Source of the DNA: Chryseomicrobium excrementi
GTDB lineage: Bacteria > Bacillota > Bacilli > Bacillales_A > Planococcaceae
DNA length: 64,000 nt
NCBI RefSeq assembly: GCF_002798305.1
Contig: NZ_PCGR01000001.1
Span: 434,001 to 498,000, forward strand
Direction: 5' to 3'
Shown here one piece after another: positions 43,555 through 53,433 of this stretch (positions are counted from its first letter, which is position 1; the number at the start of each line of letters is the position of its first letter). The notes beneath the pieces were generated by a model that worked only from the letters and a program-made list of their open reading frames with translations, was not told where the DNA came from and ran no database searches. Made by a program: the position numbers and the translations under genes.

Positions 43555-46233
43555 TTAGCTATTATACCAAGTTTCCAACATCTCGACCATCGTTTCAACG
43601 GAAACATGTTCAGTTGAAACTTTAGGTATGGCAGATAAAAAGTCTTTCCCATATGATTTGCTTTCTATCCGCCGATCGAGGATGATAAACGCGCCTTTTT
43701 CTTGCGGATTCCGAATCAGACGACCAAAACCTTGTTTGAATCTAATAATTGCTTCTGGCAAGGCAAGCTTTGTAAACGCATTTTGTCCACTTCGAGTAAG
43801 CTCTTCCGCTTTTTGTTTAAAGTAGGGGTCATCCGGATTTGTAAAAGGCAAGCGCACTAACAAAATGGTTGATAATGCATCTCCTGGAACATCCACGCCT
43901 TCCCAAAATGTAGTCGTTCCAAACAAGATTGCCTTTTCAAATCGCTGGAATGTCCGAAGCATCCGCATTTTACTTCCTGCATTCATACCTTGAGCAATCA
44001 GCAAGAAGTCGTCAGCTAATGAAGTTTCCTCAACTAACTCTACCGTCTTCCGCAACATGTCCTGAGAGGTGAACAATACAAACATACGTCCTTCCGTCAC
44101 TTGGGCGGTCTGTATAATGACATCGGCAATCGACTCAATGAACGTCATTTGATCTACCTGAGTGACGTCCGGCACATCATCCACAATAAATACTTTGGCA
44201 CCGTTGTAATAATCTGGGGCAGTATGAAAACGCTGAATGGGAATAGACCTTGGCAGATACAATTGATCTAAAATAAACCAAGGCTGTTTAGGAACAGTCA
44301 GTGTTCCCGATGTCCAGACAATCGATTTCGTAGCCCTGTAGTTTTCAAATAGCTGTTCCGTAAATTCTTGATGATTCAACTTCCGTTGATGAAAAATAAA
44401 CGAACTTGGTAAGCTGCGTTTATCCGCTTCTAACCAACTAGCTTCTTCTTGAATCTGAAGAACAAACTCTTCCCATTTATAGGCTACAATACGAAGTTCT
44501 CGGATCCAGTAGTAAATATCTTCTTTATCCGAAGTGGTTGAAATATCAACGGAATATAAAGCTTCATCATAAAGTGTCACAAGACTATTCAATTCCGCAA
44601 TAAAATCTTCAAACAGAGCTCGATGCTCTCTTAAATCTACTGTTACTTTTGACATTCCTCTAGTTGTTTTTTGAGCATTCGTCCATTCAATAAGTTCCCT
44701 GATGATCCCGTCAAATACGTCTTGAATCGTCTCAGTACGAATTTTCAATTTAGTGAGCATGGCTGCGGGAACTTCAAGTCTTTCAAGTTTCCAGCCGACT
44801 TGCGTTTTTTCATTAAATCCAAATTGGCTAAATAAATATTTCCACTCAGTAAATGAGATGACCTTCTCATTCATTTTTTTTACGGCCGTCAAAAAATGAT
44901 GCGCTTCGTCAATAATAAGAGCTCCGATTTGTGATTCAAAGCTTTTCATCACTTCTGGTTGGCCTGCGACCATGGCATGATTCGTAATGATGAGCTGAGC
45001 TTGTTTCGCTCGCCGATACTCCATTTCATAAAAATCTTGTGCTATGTGTGGGGTACGCTTTCGCTTTCTTACTTTATCAAGCGTTAAAGCGCCGCCTCCA
45101 GTTGTATTGAGTTCTATCAGATCTCCACTCTTCGTCTCTTGCATCCAAACTAAAAGTTGCATCAGAGCAAACGTCTCATCATAAGATTCATCAACACTTG
45201 CAAGCCGCACTTGGAACAATTCATGGTCAATATAATGGGTGTACGCTTTCAACTTGGATACACGGAAACTGCCAGGAAAAGCTTGCAACAGCTGCGAACA
45301 TTCTTTTTCGATCAACTGGTCCATCAGCGTGTTTGTATAAGTGGAAATGACAACTTTTTGATTCGTTTCAAGTGCATAACGAATTGCAGGAATTAAATAT
45401 CCCATCGTTTTCCCAATACCTGTTTCTGCTTCTAAAGCAACTTCCGCACGATTTTGCAACGCTTCATGTACAGCATCCATATAATGCAGCTGCGAAGGTC
45501 GGTGTTGAGAGGTCGTGTAGATCTCTTGAAGAAGTGCGAGCTTCTGCTCCTCCGATTTCGGATAGTCTGGAAATGACTTAGCAGGTAATAAGGTATCGTT
45601 CAGTGCAGTATCAGAAAAACGCTGTTGTTGCATTCTCATGGCTTCAAAAAATAGTGGAGCTACATGAGATTTCATTCGAAAACAGCGTTTATGTAGATTT
45701 GTGATGGTCTCGAGTGACAAGGAATTTAATTTATCGACGCATCTCAAGAACAACTCTGCTGTCGCATAAGCATCAGCATCCGCTCGGTGGGCATCTGTAA
45801 GTTTGATTCCTAGCTCTGAAGTGATTTCACTCAATTTATAACTGAGTGCTGAGGGAAACATCAAGCGAGAAAACTCTACTGTATCAATTTTTTTATTTTT
45901 AAGAAGCGGACGATTGACACGCTTCAACTCACCTTGTAAAAAAGGAAAATCGAAATTCACATTATGCGCAACAAAGACAGCCCCCTCTAATTGATTGTAG
46001 ACTTCTTCTACAACCTCATGAAATAAAGGCGCATCTTTTACATCATCATTGCGGATATGTGTGAGCTGTTGTATGAATGTTGGGATTTGCTTTTCTGGAT
46101 TTACAAAAGTGGAATAAGTTGAAACAATCGTGCCTTGTTCAATTCGTACAATTCCAATTTGAATGATCCGGTCTCCATTTTTAGGCGAACTTCCTGTTGT
46201 TTCGATATCGACTACTGCATAACTATCTTTCAT
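43555..46233 (-). CDS. dinG: DinG: DEDDh exonuclease fused to XPD-like helicase
   Basis: 892 residues from ATG 46233 (MKDSYAVVDIETTG); GTG at 46242 is possible. N-terminal DnaQ-like nuclease: VVDIETTG (motif I), FVAHNVNFDF (motif II), HRADADAYATAEL (motif III). Helicase: Walker A EAETGIGKTMGYLI near residue 268, DEAH box IIDEAHHF, motif VI QGFGRLIRNP. As in other Gram-positive DinG, the Fe-S cysteines of E. coli DinG are not obvious. B. subtilis/Staphylococcus DinG acts as a 3'-5' exonuclease; helicase activity is doubtful in the family. It lies between panD and ypmA. Confidence 0.93.
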   Translation of the reverse strand: MKDSYAVVDIETTGSSPKNGDRIIQIGIVRIEQGTIVSTYSTFVNPEKQIPTFIQQLTHIRNDDVKDAPLFHEVVEEVYNQLEGAVFVAHNVNFDFPFLQGELKRVNRPLLKNKKIDTVEFSRLMFPSALSYKLSEITSELGIKLTDAHRADADAYATAELFLRCVDKLNSLSLETITNLHKRCFRMKSHVAPLFFEAMRMQQQRFSDTALNDTLLPAKSFPDYPKSEEQKLALLQEIYTTSQHRPSQLHYMDAVHEALQNRAEVALEAETGIGKTMGYLIPAIRYALETNQKVVISTYTNTLMDQLIEKECSQLLQAFPGSFRVSKLKAYTHYIDHELFQVRLASVDESYDETFALMQLLVWMQETKSGDLIELNTTGGGALTLDKVRKRKRTPHIAQDFYEMEYRRAKQAQLIITNHAMVAGQPEVMKSFESQIGALIIDEAHHFLTAVKKMNEKVISFTEWKYLFSQFGFNEKTQVGWKLERLEVPAAMLTKLKIRTETIQDVFDGIIRELIEWTNAQKTTRGMSKVTVDLREHRALFEDFIAELNSLVTLYDEALYSVDISTTSDKEDIYYWIRELRIVAYKWEEFVLQIQEEASWLEADKRSLPSSFIFHQRKLNHQEFTEQLFENYRATKSIVWTSGTLTVPKQPWFILDQLYLPRSIPIQRFHTAPDYYNGAKVFIVDDVPDVTQVDQMTFIESIADVIIQTAQVTEGRMFVLFTSQDMLRKTVELVEETSLADDFLLIAQGMNAGSKMRMLRTFQRFEKAILFGTTTFWEGVDVPGDALSTILLVRLPFTNPDDPYFKQKAEELTRSGQNAFTKLALPEAIIRFKQGFGRLIRNPQEKGAFIILDRRIESKSYGKDFLSAIPKVSTEHVSVETMVEMLETWYNS

Positions 46234-46276
46234 CGGATTCACTCACAGTACTTATAGATTCAGTAAAATTGTAACA

Positions 46277-46317
46277 TAAAAACGCCGCTCAACGAGTGAT
46301 GCGACGTTTAAAACTAC
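46277..46317 (-). terminator. Likely terminator of the pan operon
   Basis: Minus-strand AACGTCGC pairs with GCGGCGTT (one G-U pair), with an inner CTC/GAG pairing, followed by TTTTATG, just after panD. The T run is short and the stem has an uneven loop, so dinG may also be reached by read-through. Confidence 0.6.
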
Positions 46318-46318
46318 A

Positions 46319-46702
46319 TTATAATACTGTGGCTTCCGGTTCGTAAGAAATCAAATCTCGAATTGAGTTGTCTTCATTCATCAAGGCCACAGTTGGTTTG
46401 TGTGCCTTTGCTTCTTCATTCATCATATAAACGTAAGAGAGAATAATGACGATGTCTCCTTTTTGTACCAATCGAGCTGCTGCACCGTTAACGCAAATCA
46501 CGCCACTTCCACGAGCCCCAGAAATAATATACGTCTCAAAGCGTGCACCATTATTATTGTTCACAACGTGAACTTTTTCATTTGGTAGCATACCGACAGC
46601 ATCTAAAATATCTTGATCGATCGTGATACTGCCTACATAATTTAAATCCGCTTCTGTAACAGTCGCGCGGTGAATTTTACTATTTAACATCATTCGTAGC
46701 AT
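46319..46702 (-). CDS. panD: Aspartate 1-decarboxylase precursor
   Basis: Makes beta-alanine for pantothenate. 127 residues, the full zymogen size. The self-cleavage site Gly24-Ser25 is in NYVGSITID and yields the pyruvoyl group. Other marks are [24 protein letters not shown] and [12 protein letters not shown]. It overlaps panC by 23 bp, and the order panB-panC-panD matches B. subtilis. PanM-type maturation partners are not needed in Gram-positives. Confidence 0.96.
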   Translation of the reverse strand: MLRMMLNSKIHRATVTEADLNYVGSITIDQDILDAVGMLPNEKVHVVNNNNGARFETYIISGARGSGVICVNGAAARLVQKGDIVIILSYVYMMNEEAKAHKPTVALMNEDNSIRDLISYEPEATVL

Positions 46703-47540
46703 ATGGGTTCACTCTTTCTATAAGAATATTGTCAATCAATCGGGCTTTTTCAAAAAAGACAGCAACTGCCAATACATACAACTTCGCGTGCTCCGTTTTC
46801 TTCAGATGCGGATAGCTCAGCATATCTACATAATCTATACGTGCAGCTGTAAGCTTGCCGAGCTCTTGTTGGACGTAATGAACGGTTTCTTTAACAGATG
46901 CACATTCTTCATAAACCTTTTTACCAGCTACTAGAGCTTGGTAAATCCTTGGTGCCTGCTCCCGTTCTGCAGCTGATAAATAAACATTCCGCGAGCTTTT
47001 AGCCAGACCATCGTTGTCACGGATAGTTGCCACCCGGACGATAGATAACGGAAAGTCATAGGCTTCTACAAGTGACTCAATCAATGCAAGCTGCTGAGCA
47101 TCCTTCTGTCCGAAATAAGCGTTTGTAGGTTGCACCAAATGAAATAATTTGGTGACGACTTGTAACACACCATTAAAATGTCCTGGACGACTTGCTCCGC
47201 AGAGCACGTTGGCCATATCTCCACTGTCAAAAGTAATGGTGCTTTCGGTTGTATACATTTCATCAACAGATGGGTAGAAAATACAATCTACGCCTAGTGA
47301 TGCAGCAAGCTGATGGTCCCTCTCAAAGTCTCTTGGATACCGATCTAAATCTTCATTTGGACCGAACTGCGTAGGGTTGACGAAAATACTCAAGATCGTC
47401 ACATCATTCTGCTGAATGGACGTTTCAAGTAGCTTGGCGTGACCATCGTGCAAGTATCCCATAGTAGGAACAAAGCCGACAGTACCCCTACAAGATTTTC
47501 TAAAAGTGCGAAGCTCTTGCTTCGTTTCACAAATAATCAT
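46680..47540 (-). CDS. panC: Pantothenate synthetase
   Basis: Joins pantoate and beta-alanine using ATP. 286 residues of the HUP nucleotidyl-transferase fold. [13 protein letters not shown] near residue 25-37 carries the HxGH-like motif (HDGH), KSRNVYLS the KMSKS-like loop (SSRNVYLS). [19 protein letters not shown] is a strong family block. Overlaps panB by 4 bp at its start and panD by 23 bp at its end, so all three are translated from one message. Confidence 0.97.
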   Translation of the reverse strand: MIICETKQELRTFRKSCRGTVGFVPTMGYLHDGHAKLLETSIQQNDVTILSIFVNPTQFGPNEDLDRYPRDFERDHQLAASLGVDCIFYPSVDEMYTTESTITFDSGDMANVLCGASRPGHFNGVLQVVTKLFHLVQPTNAYFGQKDAQQLALIESLVEAYDFPLSIVRVATIRDNDGLAKSSRNVYLSAAEREQAPRIYQALVAGKKVYEECASVKETVHYVQQELGKLTAARIDYVDMLSYPHLKKTEHAKLYVLAVAVFFEKARLIDNILIERVNPYATNDVK

Positions 47541-48373
47541 GTCGTGCCTCCATACAACGCAATCTTTTCTTCCGTCTTCATTTCAAATTGATGTTTTTCT
47601 TGCGGGAACTGCTTGTCTTTCACTTCTTGAACGTACTGTCCTAGAGCCTGTTCCATCGTTGGATAGACGGATGCATAGGATTTCACAAATTTTGGAACAT
47701 GATGTGCTCCATAGCCCAGCAAGTCATGGAACACGAGAACTTGACCATCTGACTCCGCTCCAGCACCAATACCGATTGTAGGAATATGAAGGGATTGCGA
47801 AATTTGTTCCGTCAATTGGTGAGGGATACACTCTAAGACGAGCATGAAAGCCCCAGCAGCCTCAATTTTTTTAGCATCTTCAATGATTTGTTTTGCTTGT
47901 TGAGCCGATTTCCCCTGTACTTTGAAGCCTCCAAGCACGCCAGCAGTTTGTGGAGTTAGTCCTAAGTGCGCCACTACGGGGATACCCGCTGCTGTGAGTT
48001 TTTCTATGAGCGGTAGCATATCTCCCGCTCCCTCAATTTTCACTGCTTGAGCCCCTGTCTGTTGCATAATGTCAATAGCATGACCGAGCGCTTTGTCGGT
48101 AGAAAGGTGACACACACCAAACGGCATATCCACGATGAGAAACGTGTTTAGAGCGCCTCGTCTAGCGGCTTTTCCATGATGAATCATATCTGCCACCGTT
48201 ACTGGTACAGTGGAATCATAGCCTAGAACGACCATTCCTAAGGAGTCCCCGACTAAGATTACATCCACTCCTGCTTGCTCGGCTACTTTAGCAGAAGGAT
48301 AATCGTAAGCAGTCACCATTACGATTTTTTCGCCTTGCTGTTTCATTGATTGGAACCCAGTAGTTGATTTCAT
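47537..48373 (-). CDS. panB: 3-methyl-2-oxobutanoate hydroxymethyltransferase
   Basis: First step to pantoate from ketoisovalerate and methylene-tetrahydrofolate. I start it at ATG 48373 ([11 protein letters not shown]) after GGAGGAG; the upstream open frame runs through an RNA leader and is not protein. 278 residues. Key blocks: [31 protein letters not shown] (Mg ligand Asp), VKIEGAGDM with catalytic Glu nearby, and [16 protein letters not shown]. It follows birA by about 200 bp, which holds a promoter and a long structured leader. Confidence 0.96.
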   Translation of the reverse strand: MKSTTGFQSMKQQGEKIVMVTAYDYPSAKVAEQAGVDVILVGDSLGMVVLGYDSTVPVTVADMIHHGKAARRGALNTFLIVDMPFGVCHLSTDKALGHAIDIMQQTGAQAVKIEGAGDMLPLIEKLTAAGIPVVAHLGLTPQTAGVLGGFKVQGKSAQQAKQIIEDAKKIEAAGAFMLVLECIPHQLTEQISQSLHIPTIGIGAGAESDGQVLVFHDLLGYGAHHVPKFVKSYASVYPTMEQALGQYVQEVKDKQFPQEKHQFEMKTEEKIALYGGTT

Positions 48374-48551
48374 TTTTTCTCCTCCTATCTTTCGAAAGGT
48401 GGAAAAAACCAAAAGTAAGCCCCTGCGAGAAGACGCAGGGGCAGAAAATGTCCATAAGTGGTTTTTTCCGTCCCTGTCAGATACCTGATCAAGGCGTACA
48501 TGTAAGTTGTAAGCATACAAAAGCAGGTACAGTTCTAAAAAGATACTGTCC
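48374..48551 (-). promoter_or_regulatory. Structured 5' leader of panB (possible pan-motif type RNA)
   Basis: The leader forms a nested hairpin: outer arms GGAAAAAACCA (minus strand, 48469-48459) with TGGTTTTTTCC (48411-48401), inner GCCCCTGCG (48442-48434) with CGCAGGGGC (48427-48419) around six bases. Near the 5' end ACAGT-A-TCT and AGA-ACTGT pair with one bulged A. Bacillales panB operons are known to carry the pan RNA motif, a stem with bulged A residues. I could not check the match to that motif, so the identity is inference; the pairing is seen directly. Confidence 0.5.
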
Positions 48552-48557
48552 AAATTT

Positions 48558-48585
48558 AGTGTAGCACAATCTCGTCACCTGTCCA
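48558..48585 (-). promoter_or_regulatory. Putative promoter of the panBCD operon
   Basis: Minus-strand TGGACA, 16-bp spacer, TACACT, overlapping the end of birA. Transcription would begin near 48551, giving a leader of about 178 nt. The -35 matches 5 of 6; the -10 matches 4 of 6. Confidence 0.5.
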
Positions 48586-49561
48586 GTTTTCCACTCAGCG
48601 TGACGTCTCCTGAAAAGAGTGCACGAACGCCTTCACCAGTATCGACTAACAGTGCTCCGTGCTCATTAATCCCTAATGCAATTCCTTGGATCGTTTCTCG
48701 AACAGTTGTGGCGGTCACTTTCTCACCTATCATTGACGAGCGCTTCTCCCACTCACTCATGAACGGACGAAAACCTTGGAGCTCATATTTTTCAATTGCT
48801 TTTTCAAGCTCTAATGCAATCTCAGCCAATAACTCGGTCCGGTTGATTGGGTGATCACAAGCTAATTGTAGTGAAGTTGCTCGAGCGGTCAACGGGTCTG
48901 CAAAATCTTCAGCCGTCTGCAGAACATTGATTCCGATTCCTATTAGAATCGCTTCAATTTTGTCTGGGGTGGCTTGTAGTTCTGTTAAAATACCTGCTGT
49001 TTTGTAACCATCAATTAGTAAATCATTTGGCCATTTGATATCCACTTTAACCGATGTAACACGCTCGATAGCCACAGCGAGGGCTAAAGCTACAACCAAC
49101 GTAATGGGAGGTGCTTCATGCGGCAGTAGGTCCGGACGAACAACCCATGTGGTCCACAATCCCTTCCCTTCTGTAGAAGCCCATGGCCTATTCAGTCTTC
49201 CTTTGCCTTCAGTCTGCAGGTCGCTTACAACAAGAAGCCCGTGCGGAGCTTGTCCATTCAAAATTAACTCATTAGCTACTTTCTGAGTAGAACTACAACT
49301 GTCGAGAGTATGAAGATTTCTAGCAAACGTGTTCGTCTTTAAGTAACTTTCTAATGCATGCTGTGAAATCTTAGATGACATCTCTTGTAACACATACCCT
49401 TTCTTTTTTACCGCTTCAATCCGGTATCCTTCTTCAATTAAACTCTGTATATACTTCCAAATCATCGTTCTAGATACACCAACCGTCTCAGCTAGTTGTT
49501 CTCCAGAAACAGGTTCAGTCGCTTGTTTGAGAATCGTTACAATCTTTGCCTTATTGGACAT
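48575..49561 (-). CDS. birA: Biotin protein ligase / biotin repressor BirA
   Basis: 328 residues. The N-terminal winged helix is seen (VSGEQLAETVGVSRTMIWKYIQSLIEEGYRI, residues about 16-46), so it can act as the biotin-operon repressor as well as the ligase. Ligase core: GKGRLNRPWASTEGKGLW (biotinyl-AMP loop, near 113-130) and VDIKWPNDLLIDGYKTAGIL near 180-200 with the Lys. C-terminal SH3-like domain has IQGIALGINEHGALLVDT. It overlaps cca by 11 bp. No biotin operon lies in the window. Confidence 0.95.
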   Translation of the reverse strand: MSNKAKIVTILKQATEPVSGEQLAETVGVSRTMIWKYIQSLIEEGYRIEAVKKKGYVLQEMSSKISQHALESYLKTNTFARNLHTLDSCSSTQKVANELILNGQAPHGLLVVSDLQTEGKGRLNRPWASTEGKGLWTTWVVRPDLLPHEAPPITLVVALALAVAIERVTSVKVDIKWPNDLLIDGYKTAGILTELQATPDKIEAILIGIGINVLQTAEDFADPLTARATSLQLACDHPINRTELLAEIALELEKAIEKYELQGFRPFMSEWEKRSSMIGEKVTATTVRETIQGIALGINEHGALLVDTGEGVRALFSGDVTLSGKLDR

Positions 49562-50696
49562 GTTTTTTAACCCACTTTTCTAATTCCGAGTAGTCGTTTT
49601 GGAGTTCCCCACAAACAATTCGCTTCGAAAGTTCACGGTTCACTTCTTTAATCCATGGACCAGCTGGTCGCTTCACCAACTCCATCAATTGTTTTCCTGA
49701 TATCTCTAAGTCTGACGAGTTTCGAAGCGGGGATGACACTGCCCACCTTCTCATAGCCTGTAAGGACGGGAATGGAGCAACATTTCCAAGAATCTCAAAA
49801 CAAACTTCAAGTGCCTCATCGGAGCTATTTAGAATGGCTTCATAGGTCCATCCCATTTGCCGAAGCATTGACATAGTTTGTTTCACTTCAGACTGAAGCC
49901 GCTTCTCTGCGTTGGAATAGGGAAATGTATAAGGTACCTTTTGGAAATAATGAAACCAAGCCCATCCATGTCGTTCGCTCAGCGAAGGTTTCTGTTTTTC
50001 TGGCAGGCTTTGATAGTTCCCTGGAAGTACATTGAGAAAACATGTATTTCGTAACGAAGCAAGTGAAATTTCCGGATTGGTAAATGCCCAAATACGACCT
50101 ATTTCTTGTTTGATCCGCTCCTTAGCAATATGTTGCAACAAATGACTTTTTGCAACCATGGCTTCCCACGTAATTCGTTCAATCTGAAAATCAAGCTGAC
50201 CTGAAAGACGAATGCCTCTCAAGATTCGTAGTGCGTCTTCTTCATAGCGCTCCGTAGCGGTACCTACAGCCCGGATTTTTTGATTAAATAAATCTTCCTG
50301 TCCACCAAAGCAATCCAGTAGCTCATCTCTACGTGACAGCGCCATCGCATTGATTGTGTAATCACGCCTTGCCAGGTCTTCTTCTAAATTTCGGACAAAG
50401 GTTACTTTGTCAGGTCTTCTGTGATCTATATAGTGAGATTCCACACGAAATGTCGTCACTTCAATAGCTTCACCATTTTCTACAACGGTCACCGTACCGT
50501 GTTCGATACCAGTAGCGAATGTTTTAGAAAACAGCCTCATCACTTCTTGTGGAGAAGCGTCAGTCGTGATATCGATATCTTTTATAAGCAGCCCCAGTAA
50601 ATGATCTCGGACTGCACCGCCTACTACATATGCTTGGTACCCCGCATGTTCTAGTTTTGAAAGCACTGCAAAAGCATTCGGCCATCTAGTCTTCAT
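49551..50696 (-). CDS. cca: CCA-adding tRNA nucleotidyltransferase
   Basis: Adds CCA to tRNA 3' ends. Class II enzyme, 381 residues. Head: YVVGGAVRDHLLGLLIKDIDITTDASP with the GG-RD and the two metal-binding acids (DxD, near residue 37). Neck and body: RRDYTINAMAL, GTATERYEEDALRILRGIRLSGQL. The ERH-like template motif is EEDALRILR. It overlaps bshA and birA by about 11 bp each. Complete length and motifs. Confidence 0.96.
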   Translation of the reverse strand: MKTRWPNAFAVLSKLEHAGYQAYVVGGAVRDHLLGLLIKDIDITTDASPQEVMRLFSKTFATGIEHGTVTVVENGEAIEVTTFRVESHYIDHRRPDKVTFVRNLEEDLARRDYTINAMALSRRDELLDCFGGQEDLFNQKIRAVGTATERYEEDALRILRGIRLSGQLDFQIERITWEAMVAKSHLLQHIAKERIKQEIGRIWAFTNPEISLASLRNTCFLNVLPGNYQSLPEKQKPSLSERHGWAWFHYFQKVPYTFPYSNAEKRLQSEVKQTMSMLRQMGWTYEAILNSSDEALEVCFEILGNVAPFPSLQAMRRWAVSSPLRNSSDLEISGKQLMELVKRPAGPWIKEVNRELSKRIVCGELQNDYSELEKWVKKHVQ

Positions 50697-51834
50697 TTGA
50701 CGCTACCTGATAGTAGAAATCTTCATATTGTGTGATGATTTGTTCGTTGTTAAATATCTTTTCAACGGTCTCTAAAGCTTGTTGACGAAACGCTGCATAC
50801 ATCTCTGGATTATTCAACAGCTCCACAATAAGAAGCGCGGCTTTCTCTACGGCACCACTAGGTACAACAAATCCGTTTTCGCCGTGCCGAATAACTTCTG
50901 GGATTCCTCCAATGTCTGTACCTATACAAGGAACACCACATGCCATAGCTTCAAGTAACACTAAACCAAAAGATTCTTTCTCAGACATTAATAAAAACAA
51001 ATCAGCAAGCGCATAAAGTTCTGCAACATTCTCTTGTTTTCCTAGGAACAGAATATCTTTCTCATAATCCGTGCCTTTCGCTTGTTCAAGTATCGGGTGT
51101 CGCTCTGGACCGTCACCGACAAGAACGAGCTTACAGGGCATCTGTTTGCGTACGTATGAGAACGTCTTGACGATGTCCTGTACTCGTTTGACTTTGCGGA
51201 AGTTCGATACGTGTAAAAGAACCTTTTCTTCAGGTGCGATTCCTAGTACCTTGCGTAAGTGAGAGACATCTTGAGGAAAATAATCTTCTGTATCAATAAA
51301 GTTATAAACGGTTTCAATTTTTTTATCTGGAGCAATCAATTCCATCGTTTGTTTAGCCAGTGAATTGGAAACCGCCGTCACGATATCAGACTTTTCAATG
51401 CCATATCGAATGGCTCCTTTTAAAGAAGAATCTACTCCTAGAACCGTAATATCTGTCCCATGCAATGTGGTGACAATTCCAACGTTGCGTTTCGCCATAT
51501 CTCGTGCCAAAATTGCACAGACTGCGTGAGGAATAGCATAATGCATGTGCAATACATCTAACTGCTCGTCATCAATGACTTCTGCAATCTTATTTGCGAG
51601 TGCTATGTCATAGGGGGCATATTGAAAAACCGAGTAGTTATTCACTTCTACCTCATGATAGGTCACGGATTGATAAAACCCTTTCAATCGAAAGGGCATG
51701 CTAGACGTTATAAAATGAATTTCATGGCCGCGTTCTGCAAGTTGCTTCCCAAGCTCCGTAGCAATGATACCTGAACCACCGACTGTAGGATAGCACGTGA
51801 TCCCAATTTTTAATTTTTTCGTTTTATCGATCAC
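50686..51834 (-). CDS. bshA: N-acetyl-alpha-D-glucosaminyl L-malate synthase BshA
   Basis: GT-B glycosyltransferase that makes GlcNAc-malate, first step of bacillithiol. 382 residues. N-terminal [22 protein letters not shown], then HMHYAIPHA and [12 protein letters not shown]. The EX7E box is [17 protein letters not shown]. It overlaps mgsA by 11 bp and cca by 11 bp. In B. subtilis the next enzyme gene, bshB1, lies between mgsA and bshA; here the two are directly joined. The deacetylase must therefore come from elsewhere (BshB2-type or distant bshB1). Confidence 0.94.
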   Translation of the reverse strand: MIDKTKKLKIGITCYPTVGGSGIIATELGKQLAERGHEIHFITSSMPFRLKGFYQSVTYHEVEVNNYSVFQYAPYDIALANKIAEVIDDEQLDVLHMHYAIPHAVCAILARDMAKRNVGIVTTLHGTDITVLGVDSSLKGAIRYGIEKSDIVTAVSNSLAKQTMELIAPDKKIETVYNFIDTEDYFPQDVSHLRKVLGIAPEEKVLLHVSNFRKVKRVQDIVKTFSYVRKQMPCKLVLVGDGPERHPILEQAKGTDYEKDILFLGKQENVAELYALADLFLLMSEKESFGLVLLEAMACGVPCIGTDIGGIPEVIRHGENGFVVPSGAVEKAALLIVELLNNPEMYAAFRQQALETVEKIFNNEQIITQYEDFYYQVASNED

Positions 51835-52231
51835 GACGGTCCTCCAAAAGACGCCAATCTAGGAATCCTTCTTCTATTCCTTTCAGCAACACTTCTGCAG
51901 TACCCATGTTTGTCGCTAAAGGAATCTGATAGACGTCACAAAGACGAATCAGAGCCGTCACATCTGGCTCATGTGGTTGAGCAGTAAGGGGATCACGGAA
52001 GAAAATAACCATATCCATCAAATTATCTGCAATTGCTGAACCAATCTGCTGATCCCCACCTAGAGGACCTGATTTGAAGCGGTGGATGTTGATGCCTACC
52101 TCACTCTCAATTCGTCCTCCTGTGGTCCCTGTTGCATAAAGGTCGTGTTTGATTAATGTATTTTTATAAGCTGTAACAAATTGAATCAAATCGTCTTTCT
52201 TTTTGTCATGTGCAATCAATGCGATTCGCAT
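51824..52231 (-). CDS. mgsA: Methylglyoxal synthase
   Basis: Turns dihydroxyacetone phosphate into methylglyoxal plus phosphate. 135 residues, normal. Active-site elements: [12 protein letters not shown] at the N-terminus, [11 protein letters not shown] near 33-43, and [16 protein letters not shown] with catalytic Asp near 59. The ending [19 protein letters not shown] is conserved. Overlaps bshA by 11 bp; ten bases after dapB. A detox role for bacillithiol beside it is metabolic context, not evidence. Confidence 0.96.
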   Translation of the reverse strand: MRIALIAHDKKKDDLIQFVTAYKNTLIKHDLYATGTTGGRIESEVGINIHRFKSGPLGGDQQIGSAIADNLMDMVIFFRDPLTAQPHEPDVTALIRLCDVYQIPLATNMGTAEVLLKGIEEGFLDWRLLEDRRDR

Positions 52232-52242
52232 AGTGTCATCTC

Positions 52243-53010
52243 CTACTCAATTAAATTTTCCAACCCGTAAATACATGTATCACGTTTTAAAACTTCTCGA
52301 ATACTCAGTGCAACACCAGGCATAAATGAACCTCTTGTAAACGAATCATGCCGCAAGGTCAGTAACTGGCCCTCGCCACCAAAAAGAACTTGTTGATGTG
52401 CAACGAGTCCAGGAAGTCTTACACTATGTAGCTTTATCCCGTCGATGTCTGCACCTCGTGCTCCGGTTAAGAGTTCTTGCTCATCTTCATGCCCTTGTTT
52501 ATGAGACGGTCGGTGTCGCCCAATCAGTTCAGCTGTTTTTAATGCTGTTCCCGAAGGGGCATCCAGCTTTTGATTGTGATGCATCTCGATAATTTCTACA
52601 TCCCCCATATACTTTGCCGCTTGCTCAGCAAACTTCATCATGAGGATGGCCCCTATTGAGAAGTTCGGTGCAATGATGCAACCGAGCGTTTTCTCTTTGC
52701 ATTCCTTCTCTAAAGTCTTCAAGTCTTGCTCAGTAAATCCCGTTGTACCGACAACAGGTCTCACACCATAGTGAAGAGCTGTCATGGTATGCTTCATAGC
52801 AAGTTCAGGTGTTGTGAGATCAACGAACACATCTGGCTTCGTTTGTAAAAACAGCTCGTCAATCGAGGTAAATACAGAATAATTCTGCAACGCATCTGTT
52901 TCTCTAGAATCAAGTAAACCGACCAGTTCAAAATCAGTCGTGTTCTGAATGAGTTCTAATGCTTCTTTTCCCATCTTACCACGGGGTCCCGCGAGTGCAA
53001 TGCGTATCAT
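52243..53010 (-). CDS. dapB: 4-hydroxy-tetrahydrodipicolinate reductase
   Basis: NAD(P)H-dependent lysine/diaminopimelate enzyme, 255 residues. Nucleotide loop [13 protein letters not shown]; central [31 protein letters not shown]; the catalytic [16 protein letters not shown] with His-His and Lys. C-terminal end [23 protein letters not shown] is typical. Starts one base after the ypjD stop, as in B. subtilis ypjD-dapB-mgsA. Confidence 0.97.
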   Translation of the reverse strand: MIRIALAGPRGKMGKEALELIQNTTDFELVGLLDSRETDALQNYSVFTSIDELFLQTKPDVFVDLTTPELAMKHTMTALHYGVRPVVGTTGFTEQDLKTLEKECKEKTLGCIIAPNFSIGAILMMKFAEQAAKYMGDVEIIEMHHNQKLDAPSGTALKTAELIGRHRPSHKQGHEDEQELLTGARGADIDGIKLHSVRLPGLVAHQQVLFGGEGQLLTLRHDSFTRGSFMPGVALSIREVLKRDTCIYGLENLIE

Positions 53011-53343
53011 CTAGTCCAGCTCCTTTTTAGTCCAGCGGTCTTTATCACGCGTTTCAAATTTTATCATCACTCGGTCCAGAGCTTGTTGCATATCGATTTT
53101 TTCTGCATTAGCAAAACAAATCAAGACGAATAGAAAATCCCCTAACTCTTCTTCAAGTGCTTTTTCCGCTTCAGTCGATTTCTTCTTCTTCATTCCATAC
53201 AAATGCTGCACTTCTCTTGATAGCTCTCCAAGCTCCTCAGTCAGTCGAGCCAAAAGCTCCATCGGAGGAAAATAGCCCTCTTTAAATTGCCCAATATATG
53301 TATCCACTTGTTGTTGCATTTCTGACATTGTTTTCTGTTTCAT
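53011..53343 (-). CDS. ypjD: MazG-like nucleotide pyrophosphohydrolase (YpjD)
   Basis: 110-residue all-helical NTP pyrophosphohydrolase. The Mg motif EExxE is seen as LTEELGELSREVQHL (residues about 29-43) and ALEEELGDFLFVLICFAN (residues about 61-79), the second acidic pair. It likely cleans up (d)NTPs such as non-canonical nucleotides; in vivo substrate unknown. First gene of the ypjD-dapB-mgsA-bshA-cca-birA operon, divergent from ypjC. Confidence 0.9.
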   Translation of the reverse strand: MKQKTMSEMQQQVDTYIGQFKEGYFPPMELLARLTEELGELSREVQHLYGMKKKKSTEAEKALEEELGDFLFVLICFANAEKIDMQQALDRVMIKFETRDKDRWTKKELD

Positions 53344-53433
53344 TTTACCACTCCTTGTCGTTAATCGTAGCTATAGAATCTCTAGTTGTCAAAGGCCTTT
53401 AAATGAATGATAATGAGTGATGGGGTGAATGAA

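Noticed and set aside
48374-48553. N-terminal extension of PanB
   Set aside because: The open frame encodes a sequence unlike PanB and lies over the structured leader; a strong ribosome site marks the ATG at 48373.
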